A stretch of 64,000 nucleotides of DNA from Aquimarina atlantica (GCF_000626715.1 NZ_AQRA01000004.1:372001-436000), one strand, 5' to 3'. Positions 16,921-26,284 are shown, counted from the stretch's first letter. The notes: generated from the sequence alone by a model not told the origin. Numbers and translations are program-made.

Positions 16921-19074
16921 ATGAAATTAGCACTAACCTTTGCCTTTATCGCAATTCTATTATCAACAAACGCCCAAACGACTATTACAGGAAATGTGAC
17001 TGACGCATCAGGAATTCCGATCGAAGGAGCAAATGTCTATCTAGACGGAACTTATGATGGAGGGTCCTCTGATACAAACGGAGCTTTTTCTTTCTCTACT
17101 TCAGAAACAGGACCTCAAACCTTACTGGTTTCTTTTCTTTCTTTTGAAACATATTCGATGTTAACCGACGTCTCTGCAATGAATAACCTAAAAATTGTAC
17201 TACGAGAAGACGTAAACTCTTTAGGCAGTGTTGTGCTTAATGCCGGAACATTTTCTGCCGGAGATAACAGCAAGGCTTCTGTGCTCTCTCCTATTGATAT
17301 TGTTACTACAGCAGGTGCTGCAGGAGATTATATTGGTGCGTTTCAGACGTTACCAGGAACTTCTACCGTTGCCGAAGACGGTCGACTTTTTGTACGGGGT
17401 GGAGATGCTAATGAAACTAATATTTATATCGACGGACTAAGAGTTTTTCAACCTTTTGCCGCAACCACAAATAATATTCCTACTCGAGGGAGGTTTTCGC
17501 CTTTTCTTTTTAAAGGCACTAACTTTTCTACCGGTGGCTATTCTGCAGAATATGGTGATGCCTTATCTAGTGTTTTATTATTAAATACTATAGATGAACC
17601 CGATCAGGAAAAAACAGATTTATCGTTTATTAGTGTTGGTTTGGGTGTTGGAAATACGCAAAAATGGAAAAAGAATTCATTAAGTATTAATGCTTTTTAT
17701 CTCAACCTAAAACCATACCAGGAAATCATTTCACAACGGGTAGATTGGAAAAAACCATACGAGTCACTATCAGGAGAAGCCGTATACCGCCATGCATTTG
17801 AAAAAGGGCTTTTAAAAGTATATGGAGGCTTAAACTATGCCGAATTTGATCTTGTTCAGGAAGACATCAATACACCAGAAGGAGTTAATTTTGGGCTTAA
17901 AAACAGAAATTTATATCTCAATACTTCTTATAAAGGACGCCTGGGTAACGATTGGACTATTGCAACCGGTACTAGTTTTGCGAATGATCATAACGATATT
18001 AAAATTGTAAATACTAATGTTGACAATAATGAGAATAGTTTTCATTTTAAACTGAAATTAAGAAAGAGATTTAGCAATCGCTTTAAATTAAATTTTGGTG
18101 CAGAACAATATGTAGGTGCGTTTTCAGAACATGTTGCTGTCCCTAATGCTACTACTTTTAAAAGCTCATTTGATAATAATAGTACTGCGGCTTTTACTGA
18201 AGCTAATGTGTTTTTCAGCAAAAAACTAGCAATGCAAATAGGAGTTCGTGGGGTACATAATACCTCATTAGAGTATACCAAGATCTCACCCAGAGCTTCT
18301 TTAGCCTATAAAACATCATCTAAATCTCAGGTATCATTAGCCTATGGTGATTTTTACCAGGCACCACAACAAGATGTTTTAAAATATAATGAAACACTAG
18401 AACCCGAAAAATCATCACATTATATTTTTAATTACTTATATCAAAATAACAGAAGGACTTTTAGAGCCGAAGCCTATTACAAATCGTATGAAGAACTCGT
18501 TAAATTTGATACAGATCGCCCAGAGTTTACTAGTTTATATACTAATAACGGAAGTGGTTATGCTGCCGGATTAGATATCTTTTGGCGAGATAATAGATCA
18601 ATCAAAAATCTCGAGTACTGGGCTAGTTATTCTTATCTCGACACCAAAAGAGATTACAAAAATTATCCTAATAAAGCGACGCCAAATTTTGCTGCAAAAC
18701 ACAACCTTTCTCTGGTTACAAAATACTGGATCGAAGATTGGAAATCATTACTAAGTGCCACCTATAATTTTGCTTCAGGTAGACCCTATAATGATCCTAA
18801 TCAATCTGTATTTCAAAATGAAAAGACAAAAACTTTTAATTCAATCAATTTGAGTTGGGCATACCTTATTAGTCAACAAAAGATCCTATACTTCTCGGTT
18901 TCTAATGTGCTAGGGTTTGATAATGTTTTTAACTATCAATATGCAAATACTCCTAATGTGGATGGAAACTTCTCCAGGCGCGCTATAAGACCTAATGCAG
19001 ATCGCTTTTTTATCGTTGGTTTTTTCTGGACCATCAGTGATAATAAAACCGATAATCAATTAGACAATCTATAA
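16921..19074 (+). CDS. TonB-dependent outer-membrane receptor
   Basis: A 717-residue protein with a signal peptide (1-18), then a carboxypeptidase-like regulatory domain (about 20-100; TTITGNVTDASGIPIEGANV). A plug domain (about 115-220) carries FVRGGDANETNIYIDGLRV, and a beta-barrel follows to the C-terminus. It is predicted to take up a ligand across the outer membrane using TonB/ExbBD energy. There is no SusD partner, so a glycan is less likely. DUF2141 and TPR genes and a LytS/LytTR pair follow in the same direction. Confidence 0.9.
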   Translation: MKLALTFAFIAILLSTNAQTTITGNVTDASGIPIEGANVYLDGTYDGGSSDTNGAFSFSTSETGPQTLLVSFLSFETYSMLTDVSAMNNLKIVLREDVNSLGSVVLNAGTFSAGDNSKASVLSPIDIVTTAGAAGDYIGAFQTLPGTSTVAEDGRLFVRGGDANETNIYIDGLRVFQPFAATTNNIPTRGRFSPFLFKGTNFSTGGYSAEYGDALSSVLLLNTIDEPDQEKTDLSFISVGLGVGNTQKWKKNSLSINAFYLNLKPYQEIISQRVDWKKPYESLSGEAVYRHAFEKGLLKVYGGLNYAEFDLVQEDINTPEGVNFGLKNRNLYLNTSYKGRLGNDWTIATGTSFANDHNDIKIVNTNVDNNENSFHFKLKLRKRFSNRFKLNFGAEQYVGAFSEHVAVPNATTFKSSFDNNSTAAFTEANVFFSKKLAMQIGVRGVHNTSLEYTKISPRASLAYKTSSKSQVSLAYGDFYQAPQQDVLKYNETLEPEKSSHYIFNYLYQNNRRTFRAEAYYKSYEELVKFDTDRPEFTSLYTNNGSGYAAGLDIFWRDNRSIKNLEYWASYSYLDTKRDYKNYPNKATPNFAAKHNLSLVTKYWIEDWKSLLSATYNFASGRPYNDPNQSVFQNEKTKTFNSINLSWAYLISQQKILYFSVSNVLGFDNVFNYQYANTPNVDGNFSRRAIRPNADRFFIVGFFWTISDNKTDNQLDNL

Positions 19075-19103
19075 AACTTGGTAAAACTATAATCTATACT
19101 ATT

Positions 19104-19526
19104 ATGAAAACTTTAAAATTTACAGCTATTCTGTTGCTCATGTTATGCATAAAAACAGGAATTGCTCAAGAATCTAAGCATTCTCTTACCGTTATTGTCT
19201 CTAATATAGAATCTAACCAGGGTACCATACAAGTTGGACTCTATAATTCTAAAGGTGGTTTTCTGAACAAAATATACCAATCTATTAGTACTAAAGCCAA
19301 GATTGGAAGTGTGGAAGTCATTTTTAAAAATATCCCTAAAGGCGAATATGCAATTTCATTATATCACGATACAGACGGTAACCAAAAACTTAACACTTTT
19401 CTTAGCATTCCTACAGAGCCTTATGGCATTAGTAATAACGTAAAAGGAAGGTTTGGCCCACCAAAATGGGAAGATGCTAAGTTCTCTATTTCTGATAAAA
19501 CAATCGTACAATCTATCAAATTGTAA
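19104..19526 (+). CDS. DUF2141 secreted protein
   Basis: A 140-residue protein with a signal peptide ending TGIAQ. It has the DUF2141 pattern: repeated beta strands, then GEYAISLYHDTDGNQKLNTF and PTEPYGISNNVKGRFGPP. The function is unknown. It lies 29 bases after the TonB receptor and is probably in its operon. A second DUF2141 protein is at 45633-46055, with the same HDxxGNxxxxxF and YGxSNN features. Confidence 0.85.
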   Translation: MKTLKFTAILLLMLCIKTGIAQESKHSLTVIVSNIESNQGTIQVGLYNSKGGFLNKIYQSISTKAKIGSVEVIFKNIPKGEYAISLYHDTDGNQKLNTFLSIPTEPYGISNNVKGRFGPPKWEDAKFSISDKTIVQSIKL

Positions 19527-19631
19527 GGGTATTTACATTTCATCCATTAAAAAATACACTTCGGTCATAAATACTTTAAAAAGATCAGTTACCTCATGAT
19601 CTTTACACTATAAATTAAAAATCAAACCATC

Positions 19632-20255
19632 ATGAAAACAATAGTTATTATACTTGCTTTTTTAACCATTACCGCTACCAATGCTCAATCATCATATGAA
19701 AAAGGAATGACTAAAGCTTTTGAATTATGGGGAAATAAAAACCCTGATGAAGCTATCAATCTTTTTGAACGTATTGCGAAAGCCGAAAAAGAAAATTGGT
19801 TACCTTACTATTATGCCGCTCAAGTTCATATTATTACTACTTTTAGTATAAAAGATGCAGAAGCTATAGAATCCAGGTTAAAAAAAGCTCAGGATTACCT
19901 TAATGAAGCAAAAATATATACGAGTGATAATGCCGAAATACTAATTATGGAAGCATTGCTTAATACAGCATATGTTGCATACAATCCTTCGGTATATGGG
20001 ATGACATTGTCTGCCAAGGTAGAACAACTATACCAAAAAGCCAAGGTATTAGAACCCAAAAACCCAAGAGCAACTTTATACCATGCCGAATGGAAAATGG
20101 GAGGCGCAAAATTCTTCGGCAAAGATCCAAAAGTCTTTTGTCCTGAAGTAGAAAAAGCTATCTTGTATTTTGAAAACGAATCACATGATATTCCATTTTA
20201 CCCAAAATGGGGCAAAGATCAGGTAAAACGTGTTCAGGAAAACTGTAAAGGATAA
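19632..20255 (+). CDS. Exported TPR-like protein
   Basis: A 207-residue protein with a signal peptide (MKTIVIILAFLTITATNAQ). It is built of paired helices like tetratricopeptide repeats (EKGMTKAFELWGNKNPDEAI, WLPYYYAAQVHI, ILIMEALLNTAYVAY). It is probably a periplasmic scaffold. A weak hairpin (AAAGATCA / TGATCTTT, 19580-19604) lies in the gap before it and could attenuate readthrough from the TonB/DUF2141 genes. The exact role is unknown. Confidence 0.7.
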   Translation: MKTIVIILAFLTITATNAQSSYEKGMTKAFELWGNKNPDEAINLFERIAKAEKENWLPYYYAAQVHIITTFSIKDAEAIESRLKKAQDYLNEAKIYTSDNAEILIMEALLNTAYVAYNPSVYGMTLSAKVEQLYQKAKVLEPKNPRATLYHAEWKMGGAKFFGKDPKVFCPEVEKAILYFENESHDIPFYPKWGKDQVKRVQENCKG

Positions 20256-20308
20256 TTTTAAAAATCAAAAATTAGTCCTTGATCATATTAAAAAAAAAAG
20301 AGGTATAG

Positions 20309-21661
20309 ATGAATGATTTAAAAAAAATAGCCATTGTTTCACTAGTAGTTTCTGCAATAGTTGCATTAGTAACTTTATTAGTAAATGGATTTAATTTTGA
20401 TCGAATCCTTACTGTAAAATGGTGGACCATTGCCTATATGTATTGTTTCGTTCTAACCTATCTAAACTCTCTTTATTTTAGTATTTTAAATAATAAATTC
20501 GAGTGGAAAAACAAGGGATTACAGAGGGTTCTAATTGGAGCTGGTGGGTCTATCATTATAACAATGGTAGGATATGCAATATGCCAATTTGTTGTTGCTG
20601 TAGTCATACTTAAAACTCAAACAAGCTCAGAGTTTATTGCCGATCAGTCCTTTCAAGATTACCTGTTTCCGTTATTACTAACAGTTATTATTTCGTTATT
20701 CTTTCATACGGTATATTTCTATAAAGCCTTACAAGAGAAAAAAGTTACGGAGCAAAAGATTATAGCAGGAACTGTTTCTGCAAAATTTGCAGCACTAAAG
20801 AACCAATTAGATCCTCATTTTTTGTTTAACAGCCTTAATGTATTGACCTCATTAATTGAGGAAAATCCAAAAATGGCGCAAAAATTTACAACCTCGTTAT
20901 CAAAAGTATATCGATATGTTTTAGAACAAAAAGATAAAGAACTGGTTACTGTAGACGAAGAGTTAAAGTTTGCCCGAACCTATATGACTTTGGTACAATT
21001 GCGTTTTGAAGATAGTATTGTATTTGATATTCCTGAGCAAGCTTCTAATCCAGATGCAAGAGTAGTCCCACTATCATTACAAATTTTACTTGAGAATACT
21101 GTAAAACATAATATAGTGATGCCAGAGAACCCATTGCACATCAAAATTTATGAAAAAGATAACTTTCTAATCGTTGAAAATAATCTTCAACCCAAAGAAG
21201 TCATTAAACAAAGTAGTGGTGTGGGATTAGGAAATGTACAACAACGATATGGTTTATTGACAAAAAGGAAGTTTTCTGTATATAAAACAGAGAATGCATT
21301 TATCGCAGAACTTCCAATATTAACAAAACAAATAAAATCTGTAGATATGACAATTTCAGAAAATATAGAACACACAAAAAGTATAAAATATAAAAGAGCA
21401 AAAGAGCGTGTACAAAAGATCAAAGAATTTTATGGTAATCTGATTGCCTATATGCTTGTTATTCCCGGACTGGCAATATTAAATTATAAAACCACTGGGT
21501 TTGGCATCCCCTGGGTTATATTTCCTATTGTAGGTTGGGGAATTGGACTCATCTTTCACTATTCTGAAGCTTATGGGTATCATCCCATATTAGGAAAAGA
21601 CTGGGAGGAGAAAAAAATTAGAAAATACATGAACGAATCAAATGACAGCTATCATGAATGA
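20309..21661 (+). CDS. LytS-type sensor histidine kinase with C-terminal 2TM domain
   Basis: A 450-residue protein with four N-terminal membrane segments (about 7-27, 38-60, 74-100, 118-140). The His_kinase domain has H170 in LDPHFLFNSLN, the ATP-binding N-box LLENTVKHN and the G-box GVGLGNVQQRYG. From about 355 a 2TM domain (YKRAKERVQKIKEFYGNL to DWEEKKIRKYMN) is fused to the kinase. It should phosphorylate the LytTR regulator at 23093. The 3' end overlaps the next 2TM gene by 20 bases. The fusion suggests the separate 2TM proteins act with this kinase. Confidence 0.9.
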   Translation: MNDLKKIAIVSLVVSAIVALVTLLVNGFNFDRILTVKWWTIAYMYCFVLTYLNSLYFSILNNKFEWKNKGLQRVLIGAGGSIIITMVGYAICQFVVAVVILKTQTSSEFIADQSFQDYLFPLLLTVIISLFFHTVYFYKALQEKKVTEQKIIAGTVSAKFAALKNQLDPHFLFNSLNVLTSLIEENPKMAQKFTTSLSKVYRYVLEQKDKELVTVDEELKFARTYMTLVQLRFEDSIVFDIPEQASNPDARVVPLSLQILLENTVKHNIVMPENPLHIKIYEKDNFLIVENNLQPKEVIKQSSGVGLGNVQQRYGLLTKRKFSVYKTENAFIAELPILTKQIKSVDMTISENIEHTKSIKYKRAKERVQKIKEFYGNLIAYMLVIPGLAILNYKTTGFGIPWVIFPIVGWGIGLIFHYSEAYGYHPILGKDWEEKKIRKYMNESNDSYHE

Positions 21662-22007
21662 TTATAACGAAGAAAAAGCTTACGAAAAAGCGAAGAAAAG
21701 ACTTGAAGAAGAAAAAGGGTTCTATTCTCACCTTGCCGTGTATATTGTAATCAATATTGCTCTACTGTTTTTTATGTCAAAATTAGCAGCCTTTATTGGA
21801 ACCGACCCTAATGATTCTGGTTTTAAAAACTGGAGATTCTGGAATACTTTTTTAACTCCTGTAGTATGGGGAATAGCATTACTCGGACATGGATTATGGG
21901 TATTTAAAGAGAAGTTCTTTCTGAAAAAATTCTTTAAAAAATCTATTTTCAGTAAAGATTGGGAAGAGCGTAAAATCAAAGAATTTATGGATAAGGATAA
22001 GTTTTAA
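21642..22007 (+). CDS. 2TM-domain membrane protein
   Basis: A 121-residue protein (the start could also be the ATG at 21654). Pattern: a charged helix (YEKAKKRLEEEKGFYSHL), two membrane segments (about 30-48 and 74-94) and the conserved end DWEERKIKEFMDKDKF. It matches the C-terminal domain of the upstream kinase and the next three genes. It overlaps the kinase gene, so they are coupled. Its function is unknown but it is probably a membrane partner of the two-component system. Confidence 0.85.
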   Translation: MTAIMNDYNEEKAYEKAKKRLEEEKGFYSHLAVYIVINIALLFFMSKLAAFIGTDPNDSGFKNWRFWNTFLTPVVWGIALLGHGLWVFKEKFFLKKFFKKSIFSKDWEERKIKEFMDKDKF

Positions 22008-22047
22008 TTCTTTAAAAAAACATCAAAAAACTTTAAAATTAGTAATC

Positions 22048-22335
22048 ATGAAAGATTTTGAAAAAGTAAAAAGATATGAACGGGCAAAAGAGCGGGTAGA
22101 AAGATTAAAAAAGTTCTATACCAAACTATCGGTTTACATCATCGTCATAAGTTTTTTAGCAGGATTAAATTATTATGAAAATGAATGGAGACATGCCTGG
22201 TTTTTATGAGTAGCCTTTGGTTGGGGAATCGGTTTAACCATTCGTGCTATAAAAACATATGAAATAAATCCTTTATATAACAAAAATTGGGAAGAACGTA
22301 AGATCGAAGAGTTTATGCGTAATGAGAATTTTTAA
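22048..22335 (+). pseudogene. 2TM-domain gene broken by one in-frame TGA
   Basis: The frame from the ATG at 22048 reads MKDFEKVKRYERAKERVERL and on to a stop at 22333-22335, except for TGA at codon 54 (22207-22209). The intact paralogue at 22693 has TGG (Trp) at the same place: AWFLWAAFGWGIG there versus AWFL*VAFGWGIG here. The rest of the reading frame is intact, including NWEERKIEEFM, so the mutation is a recent G-to-A nonsense change or a sequence error. Translated alone, the 53-residue piece would keep only the first membrane segment. Confidence 0.85.
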
Positions 22336-22354
22336 ATCTTTTTAAGTAACCATC

Positions 22355-22648
22355 ATGAAAGATTTTGAAAAACAAAACCTATTTAATCTAGCCAAAATAA
22401 AGGTGCAAAAAGAGAAACGGTTTTATTATCATCTATCAATTTTTGTAGTTGTTAATATCGCCCTACTATTCTTAAAAGGAGAGTATCTGATTTTTAGCAG
22501 TACTGTTACCACAGAGAATCAAGAAATCATAAGAAGTTGGTTTGATAAAATTATGCTCATGATTCCAGTACTTTGGGGGATAATTTTACTGCTTCATGGG
22601 TTGATAATTCTTGGTGAATCTCTTCTTTTAGGTAAAAAAGATGATTAG
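22355..22648 (+). CDS. 2TM-domain membrane protein, divergent
   Basis: A 97-residue protein. The N-terminal helix MKDFEKQNLFNLAKIKVQKE matches the family, then there are two membrane segments (about 27-43 and 68-90). It lacks the usual DWEERKI tail and instead ends LLLGKKDD. It lies 19 bases after the broken paralogue. It is probably a diverged member of the same operon. Confidence 0.8.
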   Translation: MKDFEKQNLFNLAKIKVQKEKRFYYHLSIFVVVNIALLFLKGEYLIFSSTVTTENQEIIRSWFDKIMLMIPVLWGIILLLHGLIILGESLLLGKKDD

Positions 22649-22692
22649 AAAGATTAAAAAAATATGGTGTCAAATTATAAAACGAATACATT

Positions 22693-23001
22693 ATGAAAGA
22701 TTTTGATAAAGAAAAAAGATATGAACGAGCAAAAGAGCGTGTAGAAGAATTAAAAAAATTCTATAATAATCTATTCTCTTATATTATCGTTATTGGGTTT
22801 CTGGCCGGATTAAATTATTATCAAAATGAATGGCATTATGCCTGGTTTTTATGGGCAGCATTTGGATGGGGAATCGGTTTAGCTTTTCATGCAGTCAAAG
22901 CCTACAGAATAAACCCTATGTTTGATAAAAATTGGGAAGAACGTAAGATCAGAGAATATATGGATGAGGAACAAAACCAAGAGCAACAACGTTGGGAATA
23001 A
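22693..23001 (+). CDS. 2TM-domain membrane protein
   Basis: A 102-residue protein with a charged start (MKDFDKEKRYERAKERVEEL), two membrane segments (about 27-43 and 50-68), and NWEERKIREYMDEE before a Gln/Glu-rich tail. It is nearly the same as the broken gene at 22048, so it probably supplies that function. It lies 91 bases upstream of the response regulator gene. Confidence 0.85.
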   Translation: MKDFDKEKRYERAKERVEELKKFYNNLFSYIIVIGFLAGLNYYQNEWHYAWFLWAAFGWGIGLAFHAVKAYRINPMFDKNWEERKIREYMDEEQNQEQQRWE

Positions 23002-23092
23002 AAATGACACTAGCAACGTGTGAAATCAGAAATGATATACACTAAACATAAATTCTTTACTTCCTTATAACTTTAAAACTAACTATAAAAGA

Positions 23093-23848
23093 ATGAACAT
23101 TATAATTATTGAAGATGAAAAACCGGCTGCCAGACGTCTTAACAGAATGCTAGGTGAACTAAATATAGAAGTACATACCATGCTACATTCTGTACAAGAA
23201 TCCATAGAATGGTTTAGTACAAATGAGCATCCAGATCTGATTTTTCTGGATATTCAGCTTAGTGACGGGTTATCTTTTGAAATATTTGACGCAATTACCA
23301 TAAAAAGCTCTATTATATTTACGACGGCTTATGATGAATATGCGCTCAAGGCTTTCAAATTAAATAGTATCGATTACCTGTTAAAACCAATAGATGACGA
23401 AGAGTTAGAAGTTGCTGTACAAAAATATAAAGAGCAATTACCCAAAAAACAACAGCTTCAGGTAGATTTTGAAGATATCAAAAAATTGCTTATTAATCCT
23501 ATGGATCGTACTTATAAAAAGCGATTTACCACCAAGGTAGGACAGCATCTAAAAATATTTTCGGTAGAAGATATCGAATGTTTTTATTCTGAAAATAAAG
23601 GAACATATCTGCATACGACAGATAATAGAAACTATCTGATCGATACCACTCTCGAATCTCTTGAAGATGAACTAAATCCACAACAATTTTTTAGAGCAAG
23701 CAGAAAGTTTTACATCAATATAAACGCGATACAAGATATTATATCGTATACCAATTCGAGATTACAAATTAAACTTAATCATTTTAACGAACAAGAAATT
23801 ATTGTTGCCAGAGAGCGCGTAAAGGATTTTAAATTGTGGTTAGAATAA
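23093..23848 (+). CDS. LytTR-family response regulator
   Basis: A 251-residue protein. The receiver domain (1-115) has the acidic pocket E7/D8, phosphoacceptor D53 in FLDIQLSDG, and T/Y switch residues in TTAYDEYALKAF with K98 in LLKPID. The LytTR DNA-binding domain (about 145-250) carries FYSENKGTYLHT and FFRASRKFYININAI. It is the natural partner of the LytS-type kinase at 20309. LytTR proteins bind pairs of short direct repeats spaced about two helical turns. Confidence 0.93.
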   Translation: MNIIIIEDEKPAARRLNRMLGELNIEVHTMLHSVQESIEWFSTNEHPDLIFLDIQLSDGLSFEIFDAITIKSSIIFTTAYDEYALKAFKLNSIDYLLKPIDDEELEVAVQKYKEQLPKKQQLQVDFEDIKKLLINPMDRTYKKRFTTKVGQHLKIFSVEDIECFYSENKGTYLHTTDNRNYLIDTTLESLEDELNPQQFFRASRKFYININAIQDIISYTNSRLQIKLNHFNEQEIIVARERVKDFKLWLE

Positions 23849-23851
23849 CAG

Positions 23852-23880
23852 AAATCAAGAGTTATATTTTCTCTTGGTTT
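23852..23880 (+). terminator. Probable terminator after the LytTR gene
   Basis: AAATCAAGAG pairs with CTCTTGGTTT (one G-T pair) around a 9-base loop. It lies 4 bases past the stop and ends in a short T run. It would close the kinase/2TM/LytTR transcript. Confidence 0.6.
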
Positions 23881-24156
23881 AACTATTGTCTGTTATCAGA
23901 AATGCATATTGATCTATGATCTATCATGTTCTCCTGGTAAAGGTATACATACCCATATCGGTTTCATCTGAAGAACACTTCACTTTTAAGTATTTTGTAA
24001 AATAAAAGGTACCCCAAATTATTTCTTTATCAATTAAAGAAACAATTGTAATATCTTCAATACCTTATTTCATTTCTAACCATTATGAGTATGTGATATA
24101 AATATTCTGGAAAAATAAAAGTATTACTTACTTTTGATAGCACACATTCTATCATA
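23881..24156. other. Gene-free interval before the TPR/AraC regulator
   Basis: With the terminator, the gene-free stretch is 308 bases. No supported frame or clear promoter was seen. The sequence is AT-rich. Confidence 0.5.
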
Positions 24157-25779
24157 ATGACAATCCACTATAAACCTTTACCAGGTAAATACCTTATTTT
24201 ACTTTTATTTATTTTCATATTCAACCCCTTTTATGTTTTTGCTCAAGAAAATGATAATCAAGACATTATAGAGCACATCAAACATGCTGCTGTACTTTAC
24301 GATAACGAAGATTATGAAAAAAGTATGTTTTATTATGACAAAGCCGAACAAATAGCTAAAAAATTGCATCATGATTCTTTATTATCTATTATATATGCTA
24401 GAAAAGGTCATATACATCTTAGAGATGGAAAAAACAAAGATGCACTTGATGCTTATTCAAAAGCATTAGAGATTACAGAATTAACAGGACATAAAGAAGT
24501 TGAAATTAAGGCGAATTCAGGGCTCATTGTTATTCTCAAAAGAATGAACAGGCTAGACAAAGCTTTAAAAACTGCACATCACTCACTTAAATTAATACCA
24601 AATACTAATCTATACAAAAAAGGGGCTCACGCTAGTATTTTGATTCTTACCAGTGAGGTGTATTTAGATAGAGAACAGTATGATTCTACATTATATTATA
24701 TAGAAAAAGGATTAGATATAAGCAAAGAACTAGGATATAAAGAGGCCGTTTTAGACTTATACATAAAAAAAGGAATGGTATATTATTACCAAAAAAAATA
24801 TGATACATCTTTAGACTTTTTATTTAAAGCAAAAAATATTCTATCTCAACAAAAAATTAATAACAAAACCTATCCCATAATCAATACCAATTATTTCATT
24901 GCAAGTTGTTATTATCAGCAAGAATTTTATGATAAAGCAATTAATGTATTAACCAATAGTATAAACAACTTTACAGAAAATGATTCCTTAAAACCCCCAG
25001 CGATTAGGTCTCATTTACTTCTAGCTCATTGTTACAATGAAAAAAAAGAACATGAAAAAGCCAATCTGTGGAGTAACAAATATGTTAAATTAAATGAATC
25101 TTATCAAAAAGATAAAGATCAAACAGTAGATATTATTCACGAAAAAGAAACGAATAGGCTTCAAAAAGAAATAGTAACTCTTAAAGCAAAACAAACCGAA
25201 GATAAGCAAGCAAAAAACCTAATATTCTGGACTCTTTTAATCACATTAACAACGCTAACTTGTATCGTTTTTATGTATATCAAAAAACAACGATCTAATA
25301 AAGCTTTATTTAACAAATTAATGAAAGAAATTAACGATTTAGAATCTATTAAACAAACTACAGTTAACAAGAAAGAATCGTCTAAAGAAATCATTATTGA
25401 CGATCAGAAAATCAACGAGATTATTAAAGGCCTAGAAAAATTAGAAGTTCAAGAGTACTTTTTGAAGTCAGAATGTAATTTACGGTCCATGGCAAAAAAG
25501 TTAAAAACCAATGCCACGTATTTATCCAAAACAATAAACATTCACAAAGAAAAAAACTTTACCGATTACATCAATGATCTTAGAATTGAATATGTTCTAA
25601 AAAGATTAAAGGATGATAAAAAATTTAGGTCATTTTCTATTCAATCTATTGCTGCAGAAATTGGATATAAAAGTAGCTATTCGCTGGTGAAACATTTTAA
25701 AACAAAAACAGGCATCAATCCGTCCTATTATATTAAGAGTTTAGATAAGCAGCATTTAGACTCAGAAATCAGCATATAA
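24157..25779 (+). CDS. Membrane-spanning TPR protein with AraC-type DNA-binding domain
   Basis: A 540-residue protein with a signal or anchor segment (about 11-31) and at least six tetratricopeptide repeats (about 35-310; e.g. AVLYDNEDYEKSMFYYDKAE). A coiled stretch leads to a membrane segment near 352-373 (LIFWTLLITLTTLTCIVFMY). The cytoplasmic C-terminus is an AraC-family HTH (about 430-530) with YINDLRIEYVLKRL and SIAAEIGYKSSYSLVKHFK. The layout suggests periplasmic sensing linked directly to transcription. The small leader-peptide genes start 139 bases downstream and may be targets (inference). Confidence 0.85.
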   Translation: MTIHYKPLPGKYLILLLFIFIFNPFYVFAQENDNQDIIEHIKHAAVLYDNEDYEKSMFYYDKAEQIAKKLHHDSLLSIIYARKGHIHLRDGKNKDALDAYSKALEITELTGHKEVEIKANSGLIVILKRMNRLDKALKTAHHSLKLIPNTNLYKKGAHASILILTSEVYLDREQYDSTLYYIEKGLDISKELGYKEAVLDLYIKKGMVYYYQKKYDTSLDFLFKAKNILSQQKINNKTYPIINTNYFIASCYYQQEFYDKAINVLTNSINNFTENDSLKPPAIRSHLLLAHCYNEKKEHEKANLWSNKYVKLNESYQKDKDQTVDIIHEKETNRLQKEIVTLKAKQTEDKQAKNLIFWTLLITLTTLTCIVFMYIKKQRSNKALFNKLMKEINDLESIKQTTVNKKESSKEIIIDDQKINEIIKGLEKLEVQEYFLKSECNLRSMAKKLKTNATYLSKTINIHKEKNFTDYINDLRIEYVLKRLKDDKKFRSFSIQSIAAEIGYKSSYSLVKHFKTKTGINPSYYIKSLDKQHLDSEISI

Positions 25780-25917
25780 TCTATGGCTATTTTAAACAAT
25801 TTAGCCATAAGTAATTGTTATAAGCTTTTAAAATAAAATATATTTCTAACGAAATACATTTTTCCAGATTCTTATATACTTAAGAAAAAGCTTATCAATA
25901 ACTAAATTACCTTAAAA

Positions 25918-26079
25918 ATGAAAAAAGACGGAACACAAAAAATCAATCTCAAAAAGTTAACAATAGCAAGGATCAACTTAGGTTCTATGAAAAAAATAGA
26001 AGGAGGGTCTAGTGTTTTAACAAGTAAAGTTGCAGAAGTACACGGAGTAATAATTGATTTTTGTTATAACGAAAAATAA
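25918..26079 (+). CDS. Small GG-leader peptide, lanthipeptide-precursor-like
   Basis: A 53-residue peptide. The leader KINLKKLTIARINL then MKKIEGG resembles Bacteroidota class I lanthipeptide/GG natural-product precursors. The core after Gly30 begins SSVLTSKVAEVHG and ends FCYNEK, with one Cys (49) and several Ser/Thr. Modification or cleavage enzymes are absent from the window. It is the first of four forward peptide genes and is followed 27 bases later by its own terminator. Confidence 0.7.
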   Translation: MKKDGTQKINLKKLTIARINLGSMKKIEGGSSVLTSKVAEVHGVIIDFCYNEK

Positions 26080-26105
26080 ATATTACTTTTTCAAAATATG
26101 TATTA

Positions 26106-26130
26106 CCCTGCAAATGTGCAGGGTTTTTTT
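26106..26130 (+). terminator. Terminator after the first leader peptide
   Basis: CCCTGCA and TGCAGGG form a 7-bp stem with loop AATG, followed by seven T residues. It is a typical intrinsic terminator. Confidence 0.85.
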
Positions 26131-26284
26131 ATGGCTATTTTGTTTAAAATGGTCATACTTCATTTTTAATACCTCTAATTGCTACATACTTTAGTTTCAA
26201 AATCAAAACACCCATAGTGATGAGTTTTGATAAAGGGGTAACCGAAAACCTTATCTATAGAGTAGGTAATTAAAACTTATTATC

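Noticed and set aside
22207..22209. TGA read as tryptophan by an altered code or as selenocysteine
   Set aside because: The other genes in the window need no such reading, and no SECIS-like hairpin or Sec protein family is involved; a nonsense mutation is simpler.
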